A DNA stretch of 64,000 bases from Micromonospora andamanensis. Lineage in GTDB: Bacteria > Actinomycetota > Actinomycetes > Mycobacteriales > Micromonosporaceae. Numbering within the stretch: the first letter of the stretch is position 1; each line of letters begins with the position of its first letter. The notes below the pieces were generated by a model, which saw only the letters and a list, made by a program, of their open reading frames with translations, ran no database searches and had not been told where the DNA came from. The stretch spans positions 42,810-106,809 of the forward strand of contig NZ_BOOZ01000009.1 in NCBI RefSeq assembly GCF_016863495.1. Reading direction: 5' to 3'. The position numbers were made by a program, and so were the translations under genes. Positions 45,601-52,324 of the stretch are shown here, piece by piece.

Positions 45601-46483
45601 CCACTCGCTGCTCGTCGTGCACGCCACCGACCGGCTCCGCGCCGACCTGGGGTGGGAGGTGCCGCTACGGCTGCTCTTCGACCACCCGTCGGTGGCCCGG
45701 TACGCCGCCGCGCTGGACCGCCTGCGACACGCCGGTGACCGGCCCGCAGGCGTCGTCCACCAACGGCGGTGGCACAGCGAGCTGCTGGGCAGCAACCGGC
45801 GGGTCGACCTGTACGTGCCGGCCGGCTTCACGCCGTCGGACACCGACACCCTGCTTGTCGCCCCGGACGGGTCGGACTTCGTCGACGTGATGCGGGCACC
45901 GGGTGTCCTCGACGACCTCATCCACAGCGGCCGGATACCGCCGACTCCGGCACTGTTCGTCTCCCACCCGGACTGGTCGACCCGCCAGGCCGAGCTGTCG
46001 GAGGGGGTCGGGTTCGTCGACGCGCTGGTGGCCGAGGCGGTGCCGCTGGCCTGCGAATGGCTCGGGCTCGATCCGGATCGGGTACGGGTCGTCGCGGCCG
46101 GCGCCAGCCTCGGTGCCGTCGCCGCCGTCACCGCCGCCCTGCGGCACCCGCTGACCGTCGACGGCGTGGTGGCCCTGTCCGGTCCACTGTGGTGGTCACC
46201 GCCCGGGGAGGAGCCCGGCTGGCTGTTGCGCCGGGCGGACGCCGCCCACGGCACCCGGTTCCACGTGTACGCGGCCGAAGGTGACGATCCGCGCATCCGC
46301 GCCTGGAGCGTGCGGCTGGCCGACGAACTTACCGCCGCCGGCAACCCGGCCCGTTACGTCGCCGGGCCCGGCGGCCACACCTTCGCCACCTGGCAGGACC
46401 ACCTGCCCGACGCTCTCACCTGGGTGCTGTCGACCGACGCCCGGCAACCGGCGGAGGGGGTGCAGGGTGCTGGAAGGCTGTGA
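39617..46483 (+). CDS. NRPS: C-pseudoA-PCP-C-A-PCP-esterase
   Basis: About 2288 residues from ATG 39617. Condensation 1 (~1-440) has IPHIVADGWS, the first His of HHxxxDG replaced by Pro. A Pro/Ala repeat linker (~450-477) leads to an adenylation-like region (~480-925) without the ATP-binding TSGSTG loop (HTPDGPVLVSH instead), with a weak A8 (DRRDRRVTVGG) and no final lysine motif, so it should be inactive. Carrier 1 (DIGGHSLLALP, ~951), condensation 2 (~1000-1420, HHIAVDAWS), intact adenylation 2 (~1450-1950, TSGSTGTPKG, YGPTETS, pocket D-V-L-F-V-G-V-V-I, hydrophobic, no known match), carrier 2 (GGHSLLVV, ~1995). The last ~250 residues are an enterochelin-esterase/esterase-D-like hydrolase (AGASLGAVAAV Ser elbow, PGGHTFATWQ His) in place of a normal thioesterase. 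Confidence 0.92.
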   Translation: MTRKPPLLPADPATESAPLAYSQEGLWFLQQLDAANTAYTVPLSLRLAPEVSRTSFEAALTALVGRHDALRLRFQSEGNGAPTLRTGPGYPPELRWHETADDDLWHELVAEIMREPFDLTSGRLVRGVGALAPGGGHRVCLAIPHIVADGWSVRLIARDLAALHAGAELPPLAVTYADFAAWQRGWLRGETLAAEVAYWREELATSTPLVLPTDFAAGPMTTATAAVATMTLPADVTADLLAVARSARATGFVATTALVAALLARWTSERDLLLGTAMAGRTMAALTDVVGNFVNTVALRVDLTDDPSFRDLLGRVRTKVLQAMRHADAPFHHVVADLAPRRDLHRQPVFNVVIAHQEFTGAAADDDAAIRLEPQETAAVVASHFDLDAETAVVDGRLSCLLIYRSDLFAAPTIERLRDHLVLLARQVARDPDTALFDLPLTGGPAATPPTAPPPAAPPPAAPPPAAPPPAAPPPAQAVALLAAIEEHARQRPDTDAVATGTDSLSYADLLHAAARKAAGLRRAGVGRGDIVAVSGPVRPEAVVDALAVLRCGAAYTLIEPGDPPTPGVTFHAGDVVPADADPVDDPPMPQDVAVLQHTPDGPVLVSHRNLAGVSAGLDLGPDEPVLLLDGFPLALWAVLRAGGTCVLPDGADVVGEVSRHAPSTVLLTAEQLADVLDADPHALDPVDAVVVAGDPVALAELPAPRPVRRTHGRAETTGVAAAHTGPAGEPRTIGAPVDGATAYVLDERMRQVPPGMVGRLHIGGTGVTAGYHGRAALTAERYRPDPFGPPGGRLFDTGDLAFVDTEGNLRWFDRRDRRVTVGGTPVDPAAVERVLTADPRVRRAAVLSHRSGGRTRLAAFIDTAPEQLTGVLAGAAREVGGAALPEHAEVTPDLPDQPDHSALLVRLGRADASPDPERVAGYERLVTDVWRQVLGTDTFTGTDSFFDIGGHSLLALPVLRGVQDATGIALPLASLFDFPTVRDLARHLADRDDGPAPLRRPDADRDAPAPLTHGQEALWILDRMGEARHAFNVPMSVRLATDADRDRVENAVATLIRRHESLRTRYEAAPDGIPYQVVIAPYPPELVWHDLRGLADDAARRRTAELFAAVYTEPFDLTRGEVLRGIVVVDRAACTVLLVCHHIAVDAWSRAVLTRELRAAYESEVLPEPAAQMADVAHWQRRQLTGEVLDQKLRYWRERLAGAPPLELPTGTRRASGRPSAPAGMVTARWEPEVTAGLLRLAAAEQVSPYATVASLLAACLAPYTTGGDVVFGSSLTGRLLAEMTDLVGLLTNTVMLRADATDDPSFRTLLRRMRAETMTAQQHQDTPYELVVPAMGGQSDGGRNPLSDVLLVYTAHSGDELAAALDRPGDEPPMAVGPRFGVEVHATLLDDTFALVVIFRSASYDTADMRALLDRLGALAATVVHQPDKPLSDVRPAERPEPRLSAGPTEPVPFHSPVAMIDDQAARRPDAVAVVDESGHLSYAELVTRANRYARHLCATGIRRGDVVAVCRRRDADRVVVLLGILKAGAAYLPLDPTHPPRRIQHALDQARPVLLVADDLGTQLATGPVPVRDYHPDDPAMAGQPATPPAVELGPDDLANVLFTSGSTGTPKGVAVPHGALANFFHGSRHWLALEPGDRMLQLAPHTFDVATLELLAPLCAGAATVSAPVDVLADDLGTLVRRYQVTVVFLVPPLLDLAIDRGVAELAPLRRIVSGGDVIATSSFNTLHCGQPPRRLMPVYGPTETSVIASVLTGDDLDDRELTGPVPIGRPVANVHWYVLDSRFRPVPRGTRGEIFIGGAGVARGYLGRPDLTADRFLPDPFGPPGSRMYRTGDLGRQRPDGVMEFGGRADTQVKIRGYRIELEEIEHAIRAHPSVRFAAAKVHRAETGPVLVGYYVPEEGTAATEPEEIRRHLADLLPPYAVPAVVETVPALPLSIHGKLDRDALPEPRIEAAPDSGPPRTSLEGEVADVWSAVLGRRIGVHDDFFAAGGHSLLVVHATDRLRADLGWEVPLRLLFDHPSVARYAAALDRLRHAGDRPAGVVHQRRWHSELLGSNRRVDLYVPAGFTPSDTDTLLVAPDGSDFVDVMRAPGVLDDLIHSGRIPPTPALFVSHPDWSTRQAELSEGVGFVDALVAEAVPLACEWLGLDPDRVRVVAAGASLGAVAAVTAALRHPLTVDGVVALSGPLWWSPPGEEPGWLLRRADAAHGTRFHVYAAEGDDPRIRAWSVRLADELTAAGNPARYVAGPGGHTFATWQDHLPDALTWVLSTDARQPAEGVQGAGRL
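40970..41044 (+). repeat. Five perfect 15-base tandem repeats
   Basis: GCTCCGCCGCCCGCC occurs five times head-to-tail inside the third NRPS gene. It encodes an Ala-Pro-Pro-Pro-Ala repeat linking condensation domain 1 to the inactive adenylation region. The copies are identical, suggesting recent slippage expansion. Confidence 0.97.
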
Positions 46484-48068
46484 GCCGTGGCCGCCGGAGG
46501 CGGTCGAGCGCTACCGACGATCGGGCTACTGGGGTGATGAGACGCTGGCCAGCCTGCTCCGCGAGGTGGCCGCCACCGACGGCGACCGAGTGGCGCTGGT
46601 CTGTGGTTCCCGGACGGTCAGCTACGCCCACCTGGACGCGTGGGCCGACCGCCTGGCGGGTGGCCTGTACCGGCTGGGCATCCGGCGCGGCGACCGGATC
46701 GTGGTGCAACTGCCGAACGTCCCGGAGTTCGCGGCGGTCGCCATCGCCGCGTTCCGGCTCGGCGCCCTTCCGGTGTTCGCGTTGCCGGCCCACCGCCGCA
46801 GCGAGATCACCTACCTCTGCGCGCACACCGACGCCGTCGCCTACCTGACCACCGGGACGGCGGCCGGCTTCGACCACCGGCAGCTCGCCGCCGAGGTACG
46901 GCGGGAGGTGCCCGGCCTGCGTCATGTCCTGATCGCCGACGATGACGCCGGGGAGTTCACGCCGCTGTCGGTTGTGGACGGTCCACCGGTACCGGCCGAG
47001 GTCGACCCGGCCGAGGTGGCCTTCTTCCTGCTCTCCGGAGGCACTACCGGGACACCGAAGCTGATCCCGCGTACTCACCGCGACTACGACTTCCAGATCC
47101 GTGCGACGGCGGCCGAGATGGGCTTCGACGCGGACGGCGTCTACCTGGCCGCCCTGCCGGTGAGCCACAACGCGGCCCTCGGCTGCCCGGGCCTGCTCGG
47201 TGCGCTGCGCGCCGGCGGGCGGGTCGTGCTGGCGTCGAGCCCCAGCCCCGACGAGGTGTTCCCGCTTGTCGCCCGGGAACAGGTCACCCTGACCACGCTC
47301 ATGCCCGCGTACCTCCCACTCTGGGCCGACCTGGCCGGGATCTTCCGCGCCGACCTGTCGGCGGTGACCATCGAGGTGGGTGGCGCGCCACTGGCCCCGG
47401 CCGTCGCCCAGCGGGCCGAGGCGGCGCTCGGCTGCACGATCACCAGGTGGTTCGGCATGGCCGAGGGGCTGCTGGTCTTCACCCGGCGTGACGAACCGCT
47501 AGAGGTGCGTACCGGCACCGAGGGTCTTCCGCTGTCCGCCGGTGACGAGATCCTCGTGGTCGACGACGAGGACCGCCCGGTACCCCCCGGCACGAGCGGC
47601 GAGTTGCTCGCCCGCGGGCCAACAGTGCTGCGTGGCTACTACCGGGCCGCCGACTACAACGTCCGCGCGTTCACCACCGACGGGTTCCTGCGCACCGGTG
47701 ACCGGGTCCGCCTCGACGAGAACGGCCGGCTGGTGGTGCTGGGGCGCATCAAGGACGTGGTCAATCGGGGCGGCGAGAAGGTGCCGCCCGAGGAGGTCGA
47801 GGGGCACCTGTTGACCCACGGGCAGGTGCGGGAGGCGGCGGTGATCGGAGTCGCCGACGCCGTTCTAGGCGAGAAGACCTGCGCTGTCGTGGTGGCCGCC
47901 GGTGAGCCGCCGACGCTCGCGGAGCTACGTGACTGGCTCACCGGACGCGGGGTCGCCGACTACAAGTTGCCGGATCGCCTGGTCGTCGTCACCGGGCTGC
48001 CCCGCACCGGGGTGGGCAAAATCGACAAGGCCGCCCTGGTCGCCACGGTCACCGACCGGGACGTCTGA
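46467..48068 (+). CDS. Aryl-acid AMP ligase (EntE/DhbE/PchD family)
   Basis: About 533 residues; GTG 46467 with GGAGG at 46453-46457; it overlaps the NRPS end by 17 bases. The N-terminal PWPPEAVERYRRSGYW and LLSGGTTGTPKLIPRTH, WFGMAEGLLVFTRRDEP, LGRIKDVVNRGGEKVPPEEVE and TGVGKIDKAAL are hallmarks of stand-alone aryl-acid ligases that load an ArCP. The pocket segment is PVSHNAALGCPG: the Asn that reads the ortho-hydroxyl is kept, the next residue (Tyr/Phe in DHB and salicylate ligases) is Ala, and the Cys at the DhbE-240 position is salicylate-like. This suggests a wider, non-standard 2-hydroxyaryl substrate. The likely acceptor is the ArCP at the N-terminus of the first NRPS, 45 kb away. Confidence 0.93.
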   Translation: MLEGCEPWPPEAVERYRRSGYWGDETLASLLREVAATDGDRVALVCGSRTVSYAHLDAWADRLAGGLYRLGIRRGDRIVVQLPNVPEFAAVAIAAFRLGALPVFALPAHRRSEITYLCAHTDAVAYLTTGTAAGFDHRQLAAEVRREVPGLRHVLIADDDAGEFTPLSVVDGPPVPAEVDPAEVAFFLLSGGTTGTPKLIPRTHRDYDFQIRATAAEMGFDADGVYLAALPVSHNAALGCPGLLGALRAGGRVVLASSPSPDEVFPLVAREQVTLTTLMPAYLPLWADLAGIFRADLSAVTIEVGGAPLAPAVAQRAEAALGCTITRWFGMAEGLLVFTRRDEPLEVRTGTEGLPLSAGDEILVVDDEDRPVPPGTSGELLARGPTVLRGYYRAADYNVRAFTTDGFLRTGDRVRLDENGRLVVLGRIKDVVNRGGEKVPPEEVEGHLLTHGQVREAAVIGVADAVLGEKTCAVVVAAGEPPTLAELRDWLTGRGVADYKLPDRLVVVTGLPRTGVGKIDKAALVATVTDRDV

Positions 48069-48104
48069 CGCACTCCAGAGCGGTGGGCCCCGATGCTGCG
48101 TCAG
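48065..48104. terminator. Possible convergent terminator hairpin
   Basis: Eight-base arms CTGACGCA (48065-48072) and TGCGTCAG (48097-48104) with a 24-base loop bracket the 32-base gap between two convergent genes. The loop is long and there is no T-run, so this is only a candidate. Confidence 0.3.
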
Positions 48105-48706
48105 CGCGGCGCGGTGAGCACTGCCGACAATGTCGGCAGGTTCTCGGTCAGCCACCGCTCCAGGTGGGTGTGGAGGCTTTCGAAGTCACGTTCCAGCACG
48201 GACAGGCCCCGGGTCGGCACCCGGGCACCCAGTTCGACGAGCAGCGCCCGCAGGTGCAGGTCGACGGCGAAGCGGTGCTCGGCGCTGGCGGCCGTCATCA
48301 TCGGGACCGCGACCGTGCCGGCGAGCCCGGTCCGGGGCAACAGGTCGAGGAAGTGCTTGAGGACTCCGGAGTAGCTGCCCTTGAGCGTGGGACTGGCGAC
48401 GACCAATAGCTCCGGGGCCCGGGTGCGGGCGAGCGCCCGGGTGACCGGGTCGGCGGCGGTCGGGTCGACCCCGGGGACGTGGACACCGAGCACGGGCAGC
48501 AGCTCGGACAGGTCGATGACGTCACGCTCGTCGAGCGCACCGGCGTTCGCCGGCGTCAGGCCCGCGCGGATCGCGGCGGCGAGCGAGAGGGCCACCGCAC
48601 GGGTACGCGATCCTGGCCGGGCGCTGCCCACCAACACCGCCAGCCGGAATGGCGACGCCACCGTGGTGGACGCGGCGGTGGTCACCTCGGCGCGGACGGC
48701 GGTCAT
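48101..48706 (-). CDS. NAD(P)H-dependent FMN reductase
   Basis: About 201 residues from ATG 48706. Flavodoxin-like fold: LAVLVGSARPGSRTRAVAL at the N-terminus (phosphate loop), VASPTLKGSYSGVLKHFLDLL (FMN/dimer region). This is the SsuE/MsuE family that supplies reduced FMN. It overlaps the flavin monooxygenase gene upstream of it by 4 bases, making a two-component pair. It could also serve the monooxygenase at 38265 and the group D flavoprotein at 34250. Confidence 0.92.
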   Translation of the reverse strand: MTAVRAEVTTAASTTVASPFRLAVLVGSARPGSRTRAVALSLAAAIRAGLTPANAGALDERDVIDLSELLPVLGVHVPGVDPTAADPVTRALARTRAPELLVVASPTLKGSYSGVLKHFLDLLPRTGLAGTVAVPMMTAASAEHRFAVDLHLRALLVELGARVPTRGLSVLERDFESLHTHLERWLTENLPTLSAVLTAPR

Positions 48707-49806
48707 CGCGCGGGCTCCAGCTCGGCGAGCAGGCCACGGGTCCGCAGCCGGGGCAGGACTCCCTCGCCGAACCGGTAGACCTCTTCCAGGTGCGGCTGCC
48801 CCGACAGGATCAGATGGTCGATGCCCATCCCGTGCAGTTCGGCGATCCGGTCGGCGACCTCGTCGTGGCTGCCGACAAGCGCCGCGCCGGCCCCCGGCCG
48901 GACCAGGCCGTAGCCGGCCCAGATGTTGGGGTAGGTCTCGAGACCCGCAGCGCCCTCGGTCAACGCGCTCATCCGGCGTTGGCCCACCGACTCCGAGCGC
49001 CGGAACCGGGCCTGCGCCTCCCTGATCCGGCTCGGCTCCATCCCGTCGAGCAGTTCCCGCGCGACCTGCCACGCCTCGGCGGCGGTGTCCCGGGCGATGA
49101 CGTGGTAGCGGGTGCCGAAGGCCAGCGCGCGGCCGTGTTCCTCGGCGAGCCGACGGGCCGCGCCGATCAGCTCGGCCAGGCCGGCTGGTGACTCTCCCCA
49201 GACCAGGTAGACGTCGGCGTAACGGGCGGCCACCGCCTGCGCGGCCGGCGAGGAACCGCCGACAAAGACGGGGGTACGCAGCGGGTATGGACGCACCACC
49301 CGACCCCTGTCGACCTGGTAGTGCTCGCCCCGGAAGTCGAACTCGTCCCCGGCCCACGCGCGGTCGAGCACCTCGAGCAGCTCGGCCGTCCGCGCGTAGC
49401 GCTCGTCGTGTGGCAGCGCGTCGCCGTAGCGCCGCTGCTCGTCGTGGTCCCCGCCGGTCACCACGTTGAACAGCAGCCGGCCGCCGCTGATCCGTTGCAG
49501 GGTCGCGGCCATCTGGGCGACAAGCGGCGGCGAGATCAGCCCGGTCCGCAGCGCCAGCATGAACCGCAGCCGGGCCGTCTGTGCGGCCAGTGCGGCGCTG
49601 ACCAGCCAGGGGTCCTCGCAGAACATGCCGAACGGCACCAACGCACCAGTGAACCCCAGCCCGTCGGCAGCCCGAGCCACCTGGGCCAGATAGGCCACGT
49701 TCGGGTCCCGTCGCGGCGGCCGGGTCAGTGTCTCGCCGGCCGCCGACTTGGCCACGTCGCGGCCATCGCCGTGGGCGGGGATGAACCAGTAGATGGCGAG
49801 GCTCAT
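48703..49806 (-). CDS. LLM-class flavin monooxygenase, SsuD-like
   Basis: About 367 residues from ATG 49806. MSLAIYWFIPAHGDGR start, FTGALVPFGMFCEDPWLV, LISPPLVAQMAATLQRISGGRL, NVVTGGDHDEQRRYGD and FVGGSSPAAQAVAARYADVYL follow the alkanesulfonate monooxygenase (SsuD) pattern. SsuD proteins use FMNH2 to release sulfite from sulfonates. It may be a true sulfur-scavenging enzyme supporting cysteine demand, or a tailoring enzyme. Coupled with the FMN reductase after it and the carrier protein before it (overlap TGATG) favours a role in the pathway. Confidence 0.9.
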   Translation of the reverse strand: MSLAIYWFIPAHGDGRDVAKSAAGETLTRPPRRDPNVAYLAQVARAADGLGFTGALVPFGMFCEDPWLVSAALAAQTARLRFMLALRTGLISPPLVAQMAATLQRISGGRLLFNVVTGGDHDEQRRYGDALPHDERYARTAELLEVLDRAWAGDEFDFRGEHYQVDRGRVVRPYPLRTPVFVGGSSPAAQAVAARYADVYLVWGESPAGLAELIGAARRLAEEHGRALAFGTRYHVIARDTAAEAWQVARELLDGMEPSRIREAQARFRRSESVGQRRMSALTEGAAGLETYPNIWAGYGLVRPGAGAALVGSHDEVADRIAELHGMGIDHLILSGQPHLEEVYRFGEGVLPRLRTRGLLAELEPAR

Positions 49807-50078
49807 CACGGCGCCCCGGCAGCCGCTCCGAGCTCTTCGCGGATCAGCCGGCACAGGCCGCGCGCGGTCGGCTCGTCGAACAGTTCGGGAAGTGGCAGCT
49901 CCACCCCGTAGCGCTGGTACGCGTCGGCCGCCATCCGCACCAGGTGCAGGCTTGTGGCGTCATGGTCGAAGAAGTCCTCGTCCGGCGCGACGCTCGGCAC
50001 GCCCAGCACGGGGCACACGATCTCGGCGGCGACCTCGTCGACGGTCACCGACTCCGGCTCGGACGGCGATTCGCTCAC
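49806..50078 (-). CDS. Carrier protein (PCP-like)
   Basis: About 90 residues; GTG 50078 overlaps the thioesterase stop, and its own stop overlaps the monooxygenase start. Attachment motif DEDFFDHDATSLHLVRMA (Ser in ATSL), then YQRYGVELPLPELFDEPTARGL, typical of NRPS-type carriers. Sitting between a flavin monooxygenase and a type II thioesterase and near a TauD-like oxygenase, it suggests modification of an amino acid or acyl group on this carrier. Confidence 0.88.
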   Translation of the reverse strand: MSESPSEPESVTVDEVAAEIVCPVLGVPSVAPDEDFFDHDATSLHLVRMAADAYQRYGVELPLPELFDEPTARGLCRLIREELGAAAGAP

Positions 50079-50833
50079 GTCAACTCCGATGCGATAGCGG
50101 CGTGCACCGCCGCGGCGGATTCGTTCAGGAAGAAGTGGCCCCCGGGAAAGAGCCGCACCTGCGAGGGCGCGCTCGTGTAGTCGTCCCAGCCCGCCAGGTC
50201 TGCCGGGTCGACGTGCGGGTCCGACTCGCCGCCGAACACGGTGACCGGCCACGGCAACGGCGTACCGGCCCGGAACCGGTACGACTCGGCCATCGCCGCG
50301 TCGGCGCGCAGCGCCGGCACCACGAGAGCGAGCAACTGCGGGTTGTCGACGACCTCGACGGCGGTGCCGTTGAGCGCGGCGATCTCCGCCACCAGTTCGT
50401 CCTCGGGCAGGTCGGCCACCGGACGGCCGAGTGACCGACGGCGCGGGTGCGGGCAGCCGGAGACGATGAGGCGCAGGTCCGGACCGTCGGCCGGCAACCG
50501 ACCGGCGAGCACCCGCATCACCTCGTACGCGAGCAGCCCGCCGCTGCTGTGCCCGAAGAACACCGCCGGCAGGTCGAGGTAGGGGCGCACGACCTGGGCG
50601 ACCGCCCGCGCCAGCGGCTCGATCCGGGTGAACGGCCGGTCCCGGAGCCGGTCCTCGCGCCCCGGTAGCTGGATCGCCACGACCTCGATGTGGGCGGGTA
50701 GGGCATCCGGCCAGTCCCGGTAGGCCGACGCGCCGGCACCGGCGAACGGCAGGCAGAACAGCCGGTGGCTGGGTGCGTCCCGCCGGGCCCGGCGCACGTA
50801 GGGCGATTCGGCGGTGAACTGGGCTACCGACAT
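50075..50833 (-). CDS. Type II thioesterase
   Basis: About 252 residues from ATG 50833. LFCLPFAGAGASAYRDW, IQLPGREDRL, nucleophile elbow FFGHSSGGLLAYE, VFGGESDPHV (Asp), FPGGHFFLNE (His). Complete catalytic triad. It is the second type II thioesterase in the window; the sequence is well diverged from that at 15386, so they probably serve different carrier sets. Coupled to the carrier protein that follows. Confidence 0.94.
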   Translation of the reverse strand: MSVAQFTAESPYVRRARRDAPSHRLFCLPFAGAGASAYRDWPDALPAHIEVVAIQLPGREDRLRDRPFTRIEPLARAVAQVVRPYLDLPAVFFGHSSGGLLAYEVMRVLAGRLPADGPDLRLIVSGCPHPRRRSLGRPVADLPEDELVAEIAALNGTAVEVVDNPQLLALVVPALRADAAMAESYRFRAGTPLPWPVTVFGGESDPHVDPADLAGWDDYTSAPSQVRLFPGGHFFLNESAAAVHAAIASELT

Positions 50834-50837
50834 GCCG

Positions 50838-51233
50838 TCACCGGGGCGGCGTGTCGTCGACGCGCCTGGCCAGGCTCTTGGGAGCGACAAGGGTGTAGGA
50901 GATCCGCACCCACTCGGTGAGTTCCTGCCAGCGCCTCTCGTCGTCCTCGTCGGCACGCACGCTCGCCTGGATCCAGCCGTGCCGGCCGAGGCCGAAGCGC
51001 ATCGGCACCACTGACTCGTCGCTCGCGACCACCGCCTCCGCCTCGTCGCGCGGCAGCTTGACGCAGATCGTGGTGCCCGGCGGCGACACGAACACGAACA
51101 CCTTGCCCCGTACCCGGAAGGTGGGCTCGCCGCCCCAGCCCTCGACGACGACGCATTCGGACTCCGGCAACTCGGCCGCGATCTCGGCGAGTCGCCGCAG
51201 GTTCTGGGAGGGATTGGGCACGGGGAGGGTCAC
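50838..51233 (-). CDS. MmcQ/YjbR-family protein
   Basis: About 131 residues; GTG 51233 with GAGGTG upstream. The segment CVVVEGWGGEPTFRVRGKVFVFV followed by VKLPRDEAEAVV and RHGWIQASV and RISYTLVAPKSLARRV fits the MmcQ/YjbR family (CyaY-like fold, double-wing motif). The family includes mitomycin-cluster MmcQ and drug-resistance proteins, but the biochemical role is not established. It sits in the minus-strand operon of tailoring genes. Confidence 0.85.
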   Translation of the reverse strand: MTLPVPNPSQNLRRLAEIAAELPESECVVVEGWGGEPTFRVRGKVFVFVSPPGTTICVKLPRDEAEAVVASDESVVPMRFGLGRHGWIQASVRADEDDERRWQELTEWVRISYTLVAPKSLARRVDDTPPR

Positions 51234-51264
51234 GTCTGCACCTCGAGTCGTCTCGCCGCCCTGG

Positions 51265-52245
51265 TCACTCGGTATCGAAGCAGACCATCGCCGATGACAC
51301 CACTGTGGTGGGCCGGCAGTCGGCGATGTCCACAGGTTCACCCCAGGCACACACCACGTCCCGGGGTCCCCGGTAGGCGCGCCGGCCGTGCGCGATGAGG
51401 ATGTTGTCGAGCACGAGCACGTCACCGGCGGCCAGCGGTACGTCGACGGAGACCTCGGCGTAGGCGGCTTCGATGCCGGCGACCTCGTCGGCGGTGAGCG
51501 GCGACCCGTCACCGGCCCGGGTGTTGAACGCCAGGTCCTCCCCGAACGCCTGGCGCATCACCCGTCGCTCGATCGGGTCGAGCCCCCACTCGTTGAGGAA
51601 CCCCGCGTGGTTGAACCAGCACTGCTCACCGGTGTCGGGGTGATGCACGACGGCGGTCCGTCGCCGTACGGTCCGCAGGGTCGTGTCGTCGAGCCAGCGG
51701 TGGGTGATGAGTTCCCGGCGTAGCGCGGCGGTCAGTTCCGCTGGCGTGTCGACGCCGAACGCCTCCCGCCAGCTGACCCCGATCCGCTCCCGGAACGTGC
51801 GCGTCAGCAGCCAGCCGTGGGTACGCAGCCGGTGCCGGACCTCGGCCGGGATCCGGGCGAGCACCCGGCGGGCGTCGGCCAGCACCGTCTGCCCACCGGA
51901 GTCGGCGGGGCGCAGACAGGCGAGCAGCACCACCCGGGGAACTGTGAGCCGGTAGCTCTGCTCGTGCTGCGGGCACAGCTCCCGGTCGGGCGGCCACTGG
52001 AACTCGCAGTGGATGCCGTCGCCACGGGCGGGACGCGGCGCGAACGGCTCGTGCGATCCGGCCGGGACATCGACGAGCGCGGCGCGTGCCGCAGCCACGT
52101 CGGCGGCGTCGCGCAGCGGCAGTCCGCGCAACCACAGCGCTCCGCCGGTGTGCAGCAGTGCCAGCAGTTCCGGACGCCGGTGTCGTACCCAGTCCACGCC
52201 GCCCGAGCCCCGCGGGACATCGACAGTGACGGGCCGGTAGGTCAT
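51265..52245 (-). CDS. TauD-like Fe(II)/2-oxoglutarate oxygenase
   Basis: About 326 residues from ATG 52245 (GAGGTGG upstream). Iron ligands are the H-x-E of GIHCEFQWP and the distal His in LDNILIAHGRRAY, with the nearby Arg in YRGPRD for 2-oxoglutarate; SGGQTVLADARRVL is also characteristic. The H-x-E form is seen in clavaminate-synthase-like enzymes, many of which hydroxylate amino acids on or off NRPS carriers. It heads the minus-strand operon with a carrier protein and thioesterase. Likely beta-hydroxylation or desaturation of an amino acid; substrate unknown. Confidence 0.9.
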   Translation of the reverse strand: MTYRPVTVDVPRGSGGVDWVRHRRPELLALLHTGGALWLRGLPLRDAADVAAARAALVDVPAGSHEPFAPRPARGDGIHCEFQWPPDRELCPQHEQSYRLTVPRVVLLACLRPADSGGQTVLADARRVLARIPAEVRHRLRTHGWLLTRTFRERIGVSWREAFGVDTPAELTAALRRELITHRWLDDTTLRTVRRRTAVVHHPDTGEQCWFNHAGFLNEWGLDPIERRVMRQAFGEDLAFNTRAGDGSPLTADEVAGIEAAYAEVSVDVPLAAGDVLVLDNILIAHGRRAYRGPRDVVCAWGEPVDIADCRPTTVVSSAMVCFDTE

Positions 52246-52324
52246 CGTCCACCTCGCTACCCTGGTCGTATCGACGGCGCTGGTGCACGGTGGACACCCT
52301 AGTCCGGGATTCCGTGAGGCCGTG

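Noticed and set aside
40130..45622. A 1830-residue open frame on the minus strand opposite the third NRPS
   Set aside because: It is a GC-skew shadow: composition is low-complexity Arg/Gly/His/Val-rich with no domain, while the plus strand carries clear NRPS motifs.
51265..52245. TauD-like gene as an isonitrile synthase (ScoE type)
   Set aside because: The iron motif is H-x-E as in clavaminate-type enzymes, and no ScoD-like partner is adjacent; association with the FAAL alone is insufficient.
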